Assembly: GCA_013396915.1 (NCBI GenBank)
Contig: VWZL01000475.1
Span: 17,836 to 81,835, forward strand
Direction of reading: 5' to 3'
Length of the DNA stretch: 64,000 nucleotides
From: Stercorarius parasiticus
Lineage: Eukaryota > Chordata > Aves > Charadriiformes > Stercorariidae
The notes beneath the pieces were generated by a model, which was given only the letters and a program-made list of their open reading frames with translations, did no database searches and was not told where the DNA came from. The translations under genes and the position numbers were made by a program. How positions within the stretch are numbered: the stretch's first letter is position 1; each line of letters starts with the position of its first letter. Below, piece by piece: positions 10,480 through 21,500 of the stretch.

Positions 10480-12391
10480 CTACAGAATTTAAATGGCAGT
10501 AAATAATCTGTATCTTCAAATCTTCCTACACACTGGCAAGTTTCAACTAATGTTTACCGGAGAATCATGAATATTTGCCTGAAGTATTTACATTACTACC
10601 TACCTGCTAACAAAAACTTTTGGACAATTCCGAACCCCCCAAAATCAAATCAATTATAAAAGCTTGAAAACCACCTCAGGAAAATAAACGTTCTAAATTT
10701 TTTTGATCCAAAATATGGAGGATTAGGAACAAAACATAACTGATGGCAAAGCTGAAGTGCTGTCAATCAGACAACAAACACTTAAAGTACTTAGTTATAT
10801 AAATACATAATCAGTCTTCCCTTCCAATGGCCTCCAATTGCGCTAGCCACTTGATCTCACTTTATTTTCAGTAAGAATCTATGTCAACAATGAAATAGAG
10901 CCCTGTTGAAAATTAGAAATAATGGATCTGCATCATTTTTGCTCCACTGCTGAAGCTGTAACTAAGTTAACCATCTAAGGCAGAACTCTCAAACATGCAT
11001 GCAAAAATATATATTCTTTGAAAGCCTATTCAACTATTACTTTAACTCTTTCTACCTTTTCATCCTTCAGAAATTCTGAGTACTAGACAGATATTCATAG
11101 TATTTCATATGTCACTCAAATGCACAATAAATCATACAAACAAATCTTCACCTTCCATCAAAGAGAAGGTATGACTTTGCTCATCTCTGACTTTTGAGCA
11201 GGTAAGTATAAAATACCACAAATGGCAGCACTCATTTCCATACCTTTAAATAAATCACTCTTCTACTACTGATTAAATTCTTTCCAAATCTCAAACAGCA
11301 AAAAAATGAAATGCCCATGAACAAAGCTAAATTTCTGGAAGCAAAAAGAAATTTTCAAATCAGGGACTAAGACTCATTTTCATGCCTACATTTTCAAAGA
11401 AAATATCAAGGTAGATGCTTCATTGCTAAAGAGAAAGAAGCTGCTATGACCTGGGCATTTAATAACTTGCTGTCAATCACGCCAACTATGAAAAAAAAAA
11501 CTAAGTGGGAAACAAACCACTGAAGTAATACAAATTTGCTATCAAAGTTCTAGAGATCATCAAATCATTAAATGGGCAAAAAGAACTGGCTAAACATTGA
11601 GAAACTGTTCTTGCTGAAATATTAAGTGAATTTTGACGGCAGTAGATTCTGTTCCAGGAGAAAGCATACTATTTCCTTGAAGTAGTTTATTCCAAGCAGA
11701 GACACTAAAATCAGTCTTGGAATAAAAATAAAACAGGAAAAAGTTAGTCTTATTTATAAAGTAAGTGAGAAAACAGGTTAGTACTTATGCATTATAAAAA
11801 TGTGACAGAATATGGTAATAAATTAGAAAGTAAATCTCACTTCTTTAATTGAGTAAATGAATTAAGCATTAAGCAATATAGTTTTAACAGGAAACAGAGG
11901 AACATGATGACATACAGCATAAGACAGAAGAGAACCTCTATAATCAATGAGCCCAATCCTTTGATATTGCAGGCATATACAACATCACTTCTCTTACAAA
12001 CACATCAAGCTCTCTTTTAAAAAGCATCATCTATCTTAAAAGCCTATTCCAGCTACTTACTCCTGTAATAGCCTGAAAACTTCCAATTCCCACTCAATAA
12101 TTACTCTTGGAAGTCTATGCTCATCGATCTTGGTTAACGTCACTGTCTTAAAAACCTGTCTTTCCTTCAACAGATACAGAACCCTTGTCGAGCATAGCTG
12201 TGCTAAACTAAAACCAAGTTCTCGGTCTCTTCATGAAATTAGATGACCCTTAATCACTCCAGTTAAGCTAACTCTTCACTTGCTCTAATTCGTATTTATT
12301 TTTCTTGAATACTGACAAATAAAACCACAGACTACACTGCAGCAAAAGTTTTTACCAACCTTTTTTATTAAAAAAAGTTTGAAATATTTAC

Positions 12392-12772
12392 TTAGCTCTT
12401 TTGAAAATAACCTTTGATAACTTCCACAATCACATTTGACTCCTTTACAAGTATCAAATTTGCGATCATAATCCCCTGCTTCTCATTTGTCCATTCCCTC
12501 TCTTCCTCTGCTGCTTCCCACAGGTGACCTTTAAGTCTTCTTTCTAAGCTATTAAATTCTGTTTCCATTACACCAGCTGTTGAGGCCATCCACTTCTTCC
12601 TGTACAATATTTTTCCTCCACATGAATGATCCCACGCCATTGCCCAAGAACAGTAAGTTTCATTACTACACTCAAGATTACAGTAGTAAACAATGATTAA
12701 TACTTTTGGTCCTACTAAATCATCAACTAGCTCCAGAATTTCAAAATAGTACTTTTGAAATAAATCCTTCAT
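12392..12772 (-). other. 126-codon open frame, unidentified
   Basis: The second-longest frame in the window outside repeats and the gap, on the ACP1 strand within intron 1. The N-terminal half is hydrophobic and the middle is charged (ERRLKGHLWEAAEEEREW). No domain, splice pattern or neighbouring context supports a gene, so chance is the leading explanation. Confidence 0.15.
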
Positions 12773-13080
12773 GGCTTTTTCTATTTATTTAACCTTCTGC
12801 TTTACCTAGATTGAATGACTTGTTCCAAATTTTCACTCTTCTATATCCTGCTCACTACTTAAAATAAAAGCCATAAATATCATCTTTGATGATACCATAT
12901 CAAATATCATAATGAATGGCACCGTGATCACCAACTGATTAAATATATTAACTACCACTTCTAGCAATAACTAAAAACTGCAGTTATATTATTTTTGAAA
13001 CAAACTGTAACCTAGTTTGTGACTTCAAAATTAATGTCTTCCATGATGACACATTCCAGATATTACCGGAGGCATTAACA

Positions 13081-14640
13081 CTATTACAGAACTGCAGTCA
13101 CCATTCAAATCTGTTCTTGGGGACTATGGACAGAATCTGAGTTAATAGAAGCTCTTTTCTCCACATATTCTGCAATATTATTTTCATCCTAACCAACTCT
13201 GTTTAGCCAGGCTACTCCTTGCAACTGTTATCATTCATCTCATCATTAATGTAAAGCCCTGTCTTATCTCACTGACACACACAAACTTCAATCCTTGTGT
13301 TCCGGTCATCATCCCTTTCCCACTATAATTTCATTTCATATCCATATTCCCATATAATCCATTTCATATCCAGTTTTACATCCCACATCTGTCTTTCTAG
13401 GCTTTGTCGACATTCCTCACAGATGCACAGCATTTCCTAAGTTATGGATTGACAGCCATAACTGGGTAACGAAGGGGGAAATCTCACAAAAAGATTCATA
13501 GGGAGATTTCCTTCCTCCCTGGACTTAGTCATATTTTCCTTAAATGCTATCTACACTTTATCTCTGTTACCTATCCTCCTCTGGTATTCCTTTCTCCTTT
13601 GTTGTATTTCTGACTGGTCTGATCATGCTCTTTTTATGTACAAGATAGAAGTATTACAATTCTCGTAATCTCCACCTTCTCCCTTCATTTTTTAAATGTC
13701 ATGCTTTTTAAGTTGTAGTGACATTTTCAATCATAGAAAAATAGAACCCAAGGTACCCAGACAGAGTCTGCCCATTGAAATAAATCCTACATATATCTCA
13801 AAATATTATGATTCAAGGATAAGAGACTTACATTTCAATCACAGTATCAGTACTGGTATGATTTGTTGATCACTTCCACGGAGTCATGCTTTCTCACTTT
13901 TTTTCTAGGGACAAGGATTCCATTGACAGTTATCCAAGTCAATACTTAATTTTTTGAGTTCTTACTCCAGTCTGTGCACTAATCTTTGACCCATTCTCAT
14001 ACAGAAATGGAAGTGTTACTTCTACTGACAGGAAAGGCAACTTGAAACCATTTCATGCTCAGGTCCCTAGCTCATCTCTAGGTACTGTTGATCTAATCAT
14101 CTCTTCTCTCAACTGTTTTTATATCTTCATTGCTCTTTATTCAGCTCTCTAACTCCTTCAGACCTTCCCCAAATGCAAACAGATGCTTTTCTCTTTGTTT
14201 TTCTGTCTGCTGTTTGTAACAGAAGTTTTACTAGCTTTCATCCTCTCACATTTAAAAACCTGCTTTTAACTCTACTTATCTTTCCATGCACTGTCAGTTC
14301 ATCTGCGTGACTGTAATACTGCTTCCCAGTATCATTTGCATCATCCATCAGGTCCGCTTCATAAGCAAGTGTTTAAAACTTCCTACTCACTCTGTTCCAT
14401 TCTATATTCAAATTCCTGCCTGTCTGAACTTCATCATGATTCCTAGTTCTTCTCAGTTAAGTCTATCTTCTCACACTCGGCATTCAATTAGCTTTGTAAG
14501 GCACCATTCAAGGCTCCAATTTTAGTCCAAATTCCCTGGCCTTTCCACTCACAATCAATTTAATTGAATACTTACACTCTTTCAGATAAACTTTTAAGTA
14601 TATAGCTACCTAAATGACATAATCTAACTTCCATACATCC
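13081..14640. other. Pyrimidine-rich, strand-asymmetric block
   Basis: The plus strand here is strongly C+T rich: 62% and 68% in two hand-counted 60-base lines starting at 13201. It is not simple sequence and holds no recognisable repeat or gene. Confidence 0.5.
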
Positions 14641-14692
14641 CCCTACTTCTAACACACAGTGGGATTTCTCTCAGAAATTGAGTATTAGCATG

Positions 14693-14718
14693 TGTGTGTG
14701 TGGTGTATATATATATTT
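14693..14718. repeat. TG/TA microsatellite
   Basis: A run of TG dinucleotides passes into a run of TA dinucleotides inside ACP1 intron 1. Confidence 0.85.
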
Positions 14719-17330
14719 ATCTAAGCGGAACTCAATTTTAGCTCAATATATCTAAATGGTGATGTCTACAGGAGGCCCTAGCCAATCAAGGCTTAGTCAA
14801 TGTAATCAATGTCAATAGCAATATGACTTGCCAGGATTCACAATGGTCAAACCATCAGCTAATTAGATGAAAGTTCACCCTTTCAAAATCTTTCCCTGCA
14901 GCAAGATTAACTATACTGAGTTATCAACCACTGGAACATTATGCTTTTCTCAGCAACCTAAAGGTTCCCCAGTAAAAATAAGAGTTTTCAACACATAAGG
15001 ACCCACTCACAACAATCGGACTCTTAACTTAAGCATACATCTTAATTTTATTTTCCAAGATTGCTTTTACAACCATGCTTTCAACTCTCTAGTACTTTTC
15101 ATCATTCTGAAACACAGTTTAAATAAGGCATTGTATTCTTCAGATATCTTATCAATGCTGCACAAAAGAAAGGTATTTTCCTTACATTTATCTAACATGC
15201 TCTCCTTTATCCAAAAAAAAAAGTATTATTTCTTTTTGTCAGCTTGCTAAGAACCTTCATTACAGCAGCTGTTTCCATGACTTCTTTGATGTCTCATACA
15301 ACCTATTGCTTTTCCATTCTGCAGCTTTAAATGGCATTTTGTCCCACGAAACCTTGTATCTGGCTATATCTAAACGCATATAATGGATCGTGACAACTGA
15401 ACTAGGAAACTCAAATCTCTCTGTAACTGCAACCTAATTTCTTCATACCCAACAAATTAATTGTCATTTTAGAAATTATTTTATGCAGCCTAGAACTCTG
15501 ATGGCAATACTTACACTCAGTGGTTCGCAACAAGCATAGATTTTCAAAGGACCTAGCCAAAACCTACTTGTTTACTGTTCACCTCTCTTACAACTATTCC
15601 TCCACACACAGAGGAGACCAGTAAGCCAGTGCCTGGTCTAAGATGCCCACGCAGCTCGTTACGTTATAGTGGACAAGTCATCAGAGAGAAAGAGGCCGAT
15701 TTATGTAACACAGCATCATAATAAGCTCATTTCTGAAGCTCTACCATTAATTAGATGAGCTATATAAGTGCAAAAAGAGCAAACTGCATTTTGGTTCACC
15801 TCGCATTTTAATTACTTCTTTGCCTTAAATGAAAAAAAAATCCTTTCCCAGTGCCTTTTCATGTACTGTAATTACATAATGTTCCTGGGTGCTTCATTTA
15901 TTTCTCAGTGATGAGGAACCCTTCTCATTAACTTAGTGATGCACATGAACTAGATTGTATTTTGTTGTGTGATGAATATCTGCTTATCTCATCACAACCA
16001 AAGAACACAGTCAACAGATATTTCAGTAATAGGTTTCTTTCAAAATAACATAGAAAGAAAATGTAATTTTTCATGAAGGCTTGTACTTCTGGGGCTTGTA
16101 CTTCATCTCTCACTGAATGTGGCAGACTTCAGAATTAACGTGCTTCATTAACCAGCACAGAATACTACAGATAAACGTTACAGATATCTGTTTAGTACTC
16201 TTTTCAGCAATAACCATAGGTATTATTTCTAATAAAATTTAAGAAGAAAAAAAAAATCTATTAAACCATAAGTATCACTCTTCAAGACTAACAAAAAAAA
16301 TTAAGCAAACTTTAGGCAGGAAGTTGCCTTCAAAACTTAACTGAAAAGAGTATACATTTCACTAGAAAAAAGAAGTGCTTGTCACATCAATTAGATTTCA
16401 TGTCACACACTATTATGGTTATTTTTTTTATAACCCAGTAGCATAGAAGAAGAAATTTAAAAGGTATTTAAAACATTTTAAAAAATCCATCCCATTAACA
16501 TTGGTCCTGACTTGTTCACCCTTTACTCAAGCTTAGTATAATAATTGAGGTATGGAGTGAAATTATTATCTTCCACTAATAACAGTTCCTCAGAGACTCA
16601 GCTGGATTAGCAACTTGTTACAGTGCAAATCGCCATCATCAGCTTCAGGCCCATACATATGAATCGTTTTATAAAGATTAGTAATGCCTTTAAAATATGT
16701 TGTTTGGAAAGAAGGATGCATATTAGTTAGGTGTTTTTATGCAAAAATTTTGTCTACGCCACTGGCTCCCAAACATACGGCAACTGATAATCCCCTACTA
16801 AAGGGTGTCTTCCCTAAATTAGTATTAGGAGCTGATTTTACTTTAAGGTAAACATCAGAACATATTTCACAGAACTAAACTCTTGTTTTGCTATTCAATT
16901 AATCTGCATTTCTTCTGTTACAACAGAAAAGCAGATAGCAAAAAACCCAACAAACCAACAACGCATTAACCAATGGTTTTCTAACAAAACTGGCAAAATG
17001 CCAGGGATTCACAGGGATCAACTCTCAGAACATAGGTAAGATTATAAAGGCTAGGAAGCAGATAATGTTAAAAGCCCTCCTAGAACAGAGCAAAGAGCCA
17101 CGTAGCTTGTTATTCCCAAAAGGGAGCAAAAGCAGATGTTTAGAGAAAGTATGCACAAAATGGGACAGAGTGCTGTAATCTATGTAGTCAGGTTTGCAAT
17201 TTGTTGGTTGTGAACGTGCAGAAGATCATATTGCTTATCAGTAATGAATTGTCTTAAGCTTCATGAAAGCATCCAAACCCTTTCTGATCCCATTCACGTT
17301 TCTGCTTTCCATGACTTCTTGTGACATGAG

Positions 17331-17427
17331 CGTTCCTGTGCAACCTGCTCTAAAGTGACCCTGCTCTGGCAGGGGGATTGGACTAGATGATCTCCAGAGG
17401 TCCCTTCCAACCCTATGATCCTATGAG
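17331..17427 (+). mobile_element. CR1 LINE, short 3' end
   Basis: About 100 bp of CR1 tail: GCAACCTGCTCTAAAGTGAC, then the GGATTGGACTAGATGATC motif and TCCCTTCCAACCCTATGATC. A very short 5'-truncated copy in the promoter-proximal end of ACP1 intron 1. Confidence 0.9.
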
Positions 17428-18031
17428 GTTCACGACTTAAACACATAGAATACCTTTTCTTTAAAAAAAAAAAAAAAGTTTTCTAATTCTTCATTTAGGT
17501 AGCCCTTCAAAAAAGCCTTATTCTTGTCATTCCTTTCCATGATGGCCATAATTTCATATATCAAAAGCACTTCCACCAAGTTCTCTTCCTTACTTAAAGC
17601 CCTAACGTCTCTTCCCTCTTCTTAAAGGGACCAGTCTCCACTGACGCCAGTCGTTTTCCCCATCCCTGTTCCTGCCGGTGCCAGGCGGCCGCCTCCAGGG
17701 GCCAGGGCGAGCCAGGACCCCGGCTGGAAGGTCCCCCTTCCCTCCTTGCTGCTCTGGAAGCTGAGCACCGGGCAGCCCGTTTCAGAAAGCTACTGACGAC
17801 CACCCCCCAGGACTGCCCTTGAGGGAGGAGTTAATACCCTTGAGTGATTTATGCGTACTGAGGAACTGCTCTTCCGCACAACCTTCGCCTTTCTCAATGC
17901 TGGATTTCAGGTGTCATTTGCTACTGATTACTCCGACTTACCACAAAGACACGAAAGGGGATGGATACTGCTTTTTGCCTCCCTTCTCAGACACCACTCC
18001 GGCCCTCCCCGAGGAGGCAGAGCCACTCTCT

Positions 18032-18481
18032 NNNNNNNNNNNNNNNNNNNNNNNNNNNNNNNNNNNNNNNNNNNNNNNNNNNNNNNNNNNNNNNNNNNNN
18101 NNNNNNNNNNNNNNNNNNNNNNNNNNNNNNNNNNNNNNNNNNNNNNNNNNNNNNNNNNNNNNNNNNNNNNNNNNNNNNNNNNNNNNNNNNNNNNNNNNNN
18201 NNNNNNNNNNNNNNNNNNNNNNNNNNNNNNNNNNNNNNNNNNNNNNNNNNNNNNNNNNNNNNNNNNNNNNNNNNNNNNNNNNNNNNNNNNNNNNNNNNNN
18301 NNNNNNNNNNNNNNNNNNNNNNNNNNNNNNNNNNNNNNNNNNNNNNNNNNNNNNNNNNNNNNNNNNNNNNNNNNNNNNNNNNNNNNNNNNNNNNNNNNNN
18401 NNNNNNNNNNNNNNNNNNNNNNNNNNNNNNNNNNNNNNNNNNNNNNNNNNNNNNNNNNNNNNNNNNNNNNNNNNNNNNNNN
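18032..18481. other. Assembly gap (450 N)
   Basis: An unsequenced run inside the CpG island. By position and by what is absent elsewhere it most likely hides ACP1 exon 1 (start codon and catalytic Cys) and the transcription start sites of both genes. Confidence 0.95.
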
Positions 18482-18569
18482 TGGGCCCGGCCCAGTTCGG
18501 CGGCGGCGGCGGCGGTGGTGGTGGTGAGGAGAAGTGAAGCGAAGCGGGGGAGCCCTAGTCCAGGCAGGA
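18482..18569 (+). CDS. SH3YL1: SH3YL1 exon 1 (leader and first base of the start codon)
   Basis: The visible leader runs from the gap edge to A18569, followed by a full-consensus donor GTGAGT. Exon 2 starts TGAATAAC, so the A supplied here completes ATG. The choice rests on the donor strength, the required final A, the CpG-island position and the family start MNNPIP. The upstream frame is open back to the gap without a visible ATG. Confidence 0.75.
18498..18524 (+). repeat. CGG/TGG trinucleotide repeat in the SH3YL1 leader
   Basis: Six CGG units followed by three TGG units, 17 bases from the gap edge and 45 bases before the exon 1 donor, so probably in the SH3YL1 5' leader. Confidence 0.75.
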
Positions 18570-21500
18570 GTGAGTATCCCCGTGGGGGGCAGGTGGGCTC
18601 CACAGCGGCCGAACCGCGGCGGTGGGCTTCCCCCGCTGAGGGGGCGGCTGCTCCGTCCTGCCCGCCGCCTCCTCCCCCCGGGTGGGCGGCCGTCTGTCCG
18701 GCGAGCCGCTGGGGCGGGCATGGCGGGGGGTGAGGAAAACGCCCACCTGCCCTGTGGATGCAGAAGCCACCAGGAGGGCGCAGGGAGCCAGGAGGCCGGT
18801 CAGCCCTCGGCGGGCCGCTGGGGTTGCTGCCCCGCGGGTCCCCGCCGCGCTGAGCCGGTCATGCCCCCGCCCTAAACCAAGCTTACAGTGCTCTTACACG
18901 CTTAGTTTTCTCGATAATTTTTCCTTCTTGCTCAATGTTGCGCGAATAGTGCATCCTCCAAGTAGAAATTTAAGACGTGTCGAATATGGCATTGGCCTCA
19001 CCAGGCTGCTGGCAAAGTTGAGCACGTGCGCTCTTCATTTTCTATAAAAGCTTGAGTATTTTTTCCTTTTTTTTTCTTGGGTTTTTTTTTTTCTTTTGTA
19101 TCTGGCTTCATCTGTTGGGATATGCTGTGTACAAAACCTGGCTAGGTTTTGTAAGGCTGGCCACCGGCCCTGCGATGGTGGGGTGTGGCCGGGACTGGAT
19201 TCCTCTGCTGCTTTTAAGATTTGTTTGCCTTGTTATGCTGTCAAAAATTGGCACTTTTGAAGTTAAATAAAAATGCCAGATTCTAAATTTTGTGCCAGAT
19301 ATGTGACTTTGAAATGAAAGTGATGACTAGTTAATCGTTATAACCTGCAAAGCTTATATGTAATGTATTTTCTGTGTAATGGGATACATTTCTTTTTATG
19401 CAGCTTCATGTGCTGGCCTGCATACATCACTTTTATTGTAAATGGTGGTTTATGACTGCATTTTTTTATATTTAATTATTTTACTTTGCAGGGGAAATGA
19501 CAGCTAATCAGAAACACTGATTCGCTATCCAGCATTTCCCTCCTTATGTGCTTCAGCACTCTGCTGTCGCATGGGTCTGCTTGCAGGGGCCAGGAGTGCA
19601 AGGTGGTGGAGCCAGAGGGGGCCGTGGCGCTGCTCAGTTATCAGATGAGGCCTCGGTGATGGAGAGGGGGGCCAGATGAGTAGGTTGTGTAATTCTCGCA
19701 TGTTGCTCTGCCATGTTATATCACCTGAGCAGTGTAGAGTGCCTTCATTCCTGCTTTCTATCAGCTGGAGTGCCTTGAGGTGTCAATATAGGAAATAGAT
19801 TCACCAGCACGACCTTTCTGCATCTGTGGGTCAGGGGAAAGTCAGGCTGTATATAGAAATTGTCTTGGACGTTCCGCAGTTCATGTAAAACTCAGTGTAT
19901 TTGTGTGTGTAACATGTAGGTGTGCCTAGCTCTAACCTTGAGATCAAGTATTTCATGTTTCTGTGTCTTGGGGAGGGGAGTGTGAAGGATGGTTATCTTA
20001 AACCTTGTTCTGCGTTCTCAGCCCTCAGTAGTCGGAGTCACAGTCTGTACCTTCTTCAGTTAATGTCAACTTCATACCTTTGAAATGAACTGTAACAGAA
20101 TTCACAAGACAAGTTCTTGTATCATGGTTTCTCATCACTAAGAATTACTATTTCTAATGTGACAAGGTCCCTATATTTGAGGATTTTTTTTAAACATCCA
20201 TTACATTGTTGTAAAAGAGCCTGTAATGCAAGGCGGCTATGAAGAATAGGCTGTATGACTTAGTGTGAGAGAAATGCTATTGCGACAAAGACAAGCTAAG
20301 AGCTTAGGTAGAGCTCTTTGAACTCTCAATTAATAAATATCAAGCACTTTTTTAGTGTTTATTCCTTTTAGTTTGAAGAAATATTTCTTGTATGATTAAT
20401 TGTAGAAATCAATTAATTGTGGGAATTAGTAACTTCTTAGATTTTACAGGTGCACATAGGGAATTGGGACATGTATGAAATGGGGAAATGAGAGGGTCAG
20501 AATGTTGGTGACATTTTTGCTGATAGAAGTGTTAAATATTTTCTGTGTTTTGTTAAGGTACACAAATATTTTTTTTCGTGTAGGTTATTGTAGCATATGA
20601 GGATATTGGGTAGTGCACACTGGGGTTGTAGTCTGTCACATTTTTGTTCTCTCTATGCTTCTGTCCCCAGTGAGAAAGTAAACAAGAAGTTTTTTAGGTT
20701 TTTTTTCAGAAAAGCACAGCTTTGTTTTACTTAAAGCTTTTTTGTGTAAAGGTTAATGTATTTGTTTACCTGCTTGGATTGCCTTAAAGTATATTCTTTG
20801 TGATTAAAGTAGAGTTAGCAAGCCAAAGTTGGGATTCCTTTTGGGATTTTTCCCTTACCCCCATGTCCAAATTTCACATATCATACCATCTCTTATATTA
20901 CATGAGGAGAGACAGGCAGAACTGAATTCCTAGCTCTGACTTAGCTTTGGTCATGCTACTTATCTTGTTTGGTGGGCAGCACCCAACCCCTTTGGTACCA
21001 ACTGTTTACACATCAAACATATTACAATACGTGTATATGAAAGACTTGCTGAAAGATTTTCAGGTAGACAGTTTCCCAAGGCTTGGCTGGCAGAGTGGAT
21101 AGGTGTGGTGGCGTGTTTTGAGCAAAAGCCTGCAATTCTCATACAAGTTCTTGGAAGAGTTCACTTGTTAGTCTCAGACAACCCCTAGGGTAACTCTGCC
21201 TTTGGCACTTGTTGTAGAGCCTACCACTGTCTCTGTATTCTTGAAAATGCCGTTTTCTGACTATCTTTGTATGAACTGTTTGGTTTTTTTTTTTCCCCCG
21301 TGCCTGTTGTGTTTATCCTCTCTCCTAGTGCAAAGGCTTCAACTCAGTTGTAGAACTGTGGATTCAGGATTTTAGCATTCGTGTCATTGCTAAAACTAAC
21401 AAGGATTTTTGAAGACTTTTAGCTACAGGTGTTCCACTGCTCTGCCTTCTGTGCAGCTGAGCAGATGTCTGATGTGCTTTTTGGAACAAATCCTCTGATT

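Larger units (their letters stand above)
9463..18031 (-). other. ACP1 intron 1 (up to the assembly gap)
   Basis: Intron between exon 2 and the unseen first exon. It contains CR1 copies at 9610-10337 and 17331-17427, an exon-like segment at 10392-10479, a 126-codon unidentified frame at 12392-12772, a pyrimidine-rich block at about 13.1-14.6 kb and a TG/TA microsatellite near 14693. The right end enters the CpG island. Confidence 0.7.
17640..18875. promoter_or_regulatory. CpG island, bidirectional ACP1/SH3YL1 promoter
   Basis: GC- and CpG-rich DNA in an otherwise AT-rich window, interrupted by the gap at 18032-18481. ACP1 is transcribed leftward and SH3YL1 rightward from here; the two genes are also head-to-head in human. 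No TATA box is evident, as is usual for CpG-island promoters. Start sites cannot be placed because the core is missing from the assembly. Confidence 0.8.

Noticed and set aside
17819..18733. Long open frames on both strands across the gap (up to 304 codons)
   Set aside because: Most of each is unknown sequence in the N run; only short GC-rich ends are real, and none resembles a protein.
18720..18875. ATG frame in the CpG island starting [13 protein letters not shown]
   Set aside because: It lies beyond the exon 1 donor, has low-complexity GC-rich composition and no homologue that I recognise.
19606..19625. CCAGAGGGGGCC as a CTCF site near the promoter
   Set aside because: It lacks one base of the core spacing, so the match fails.
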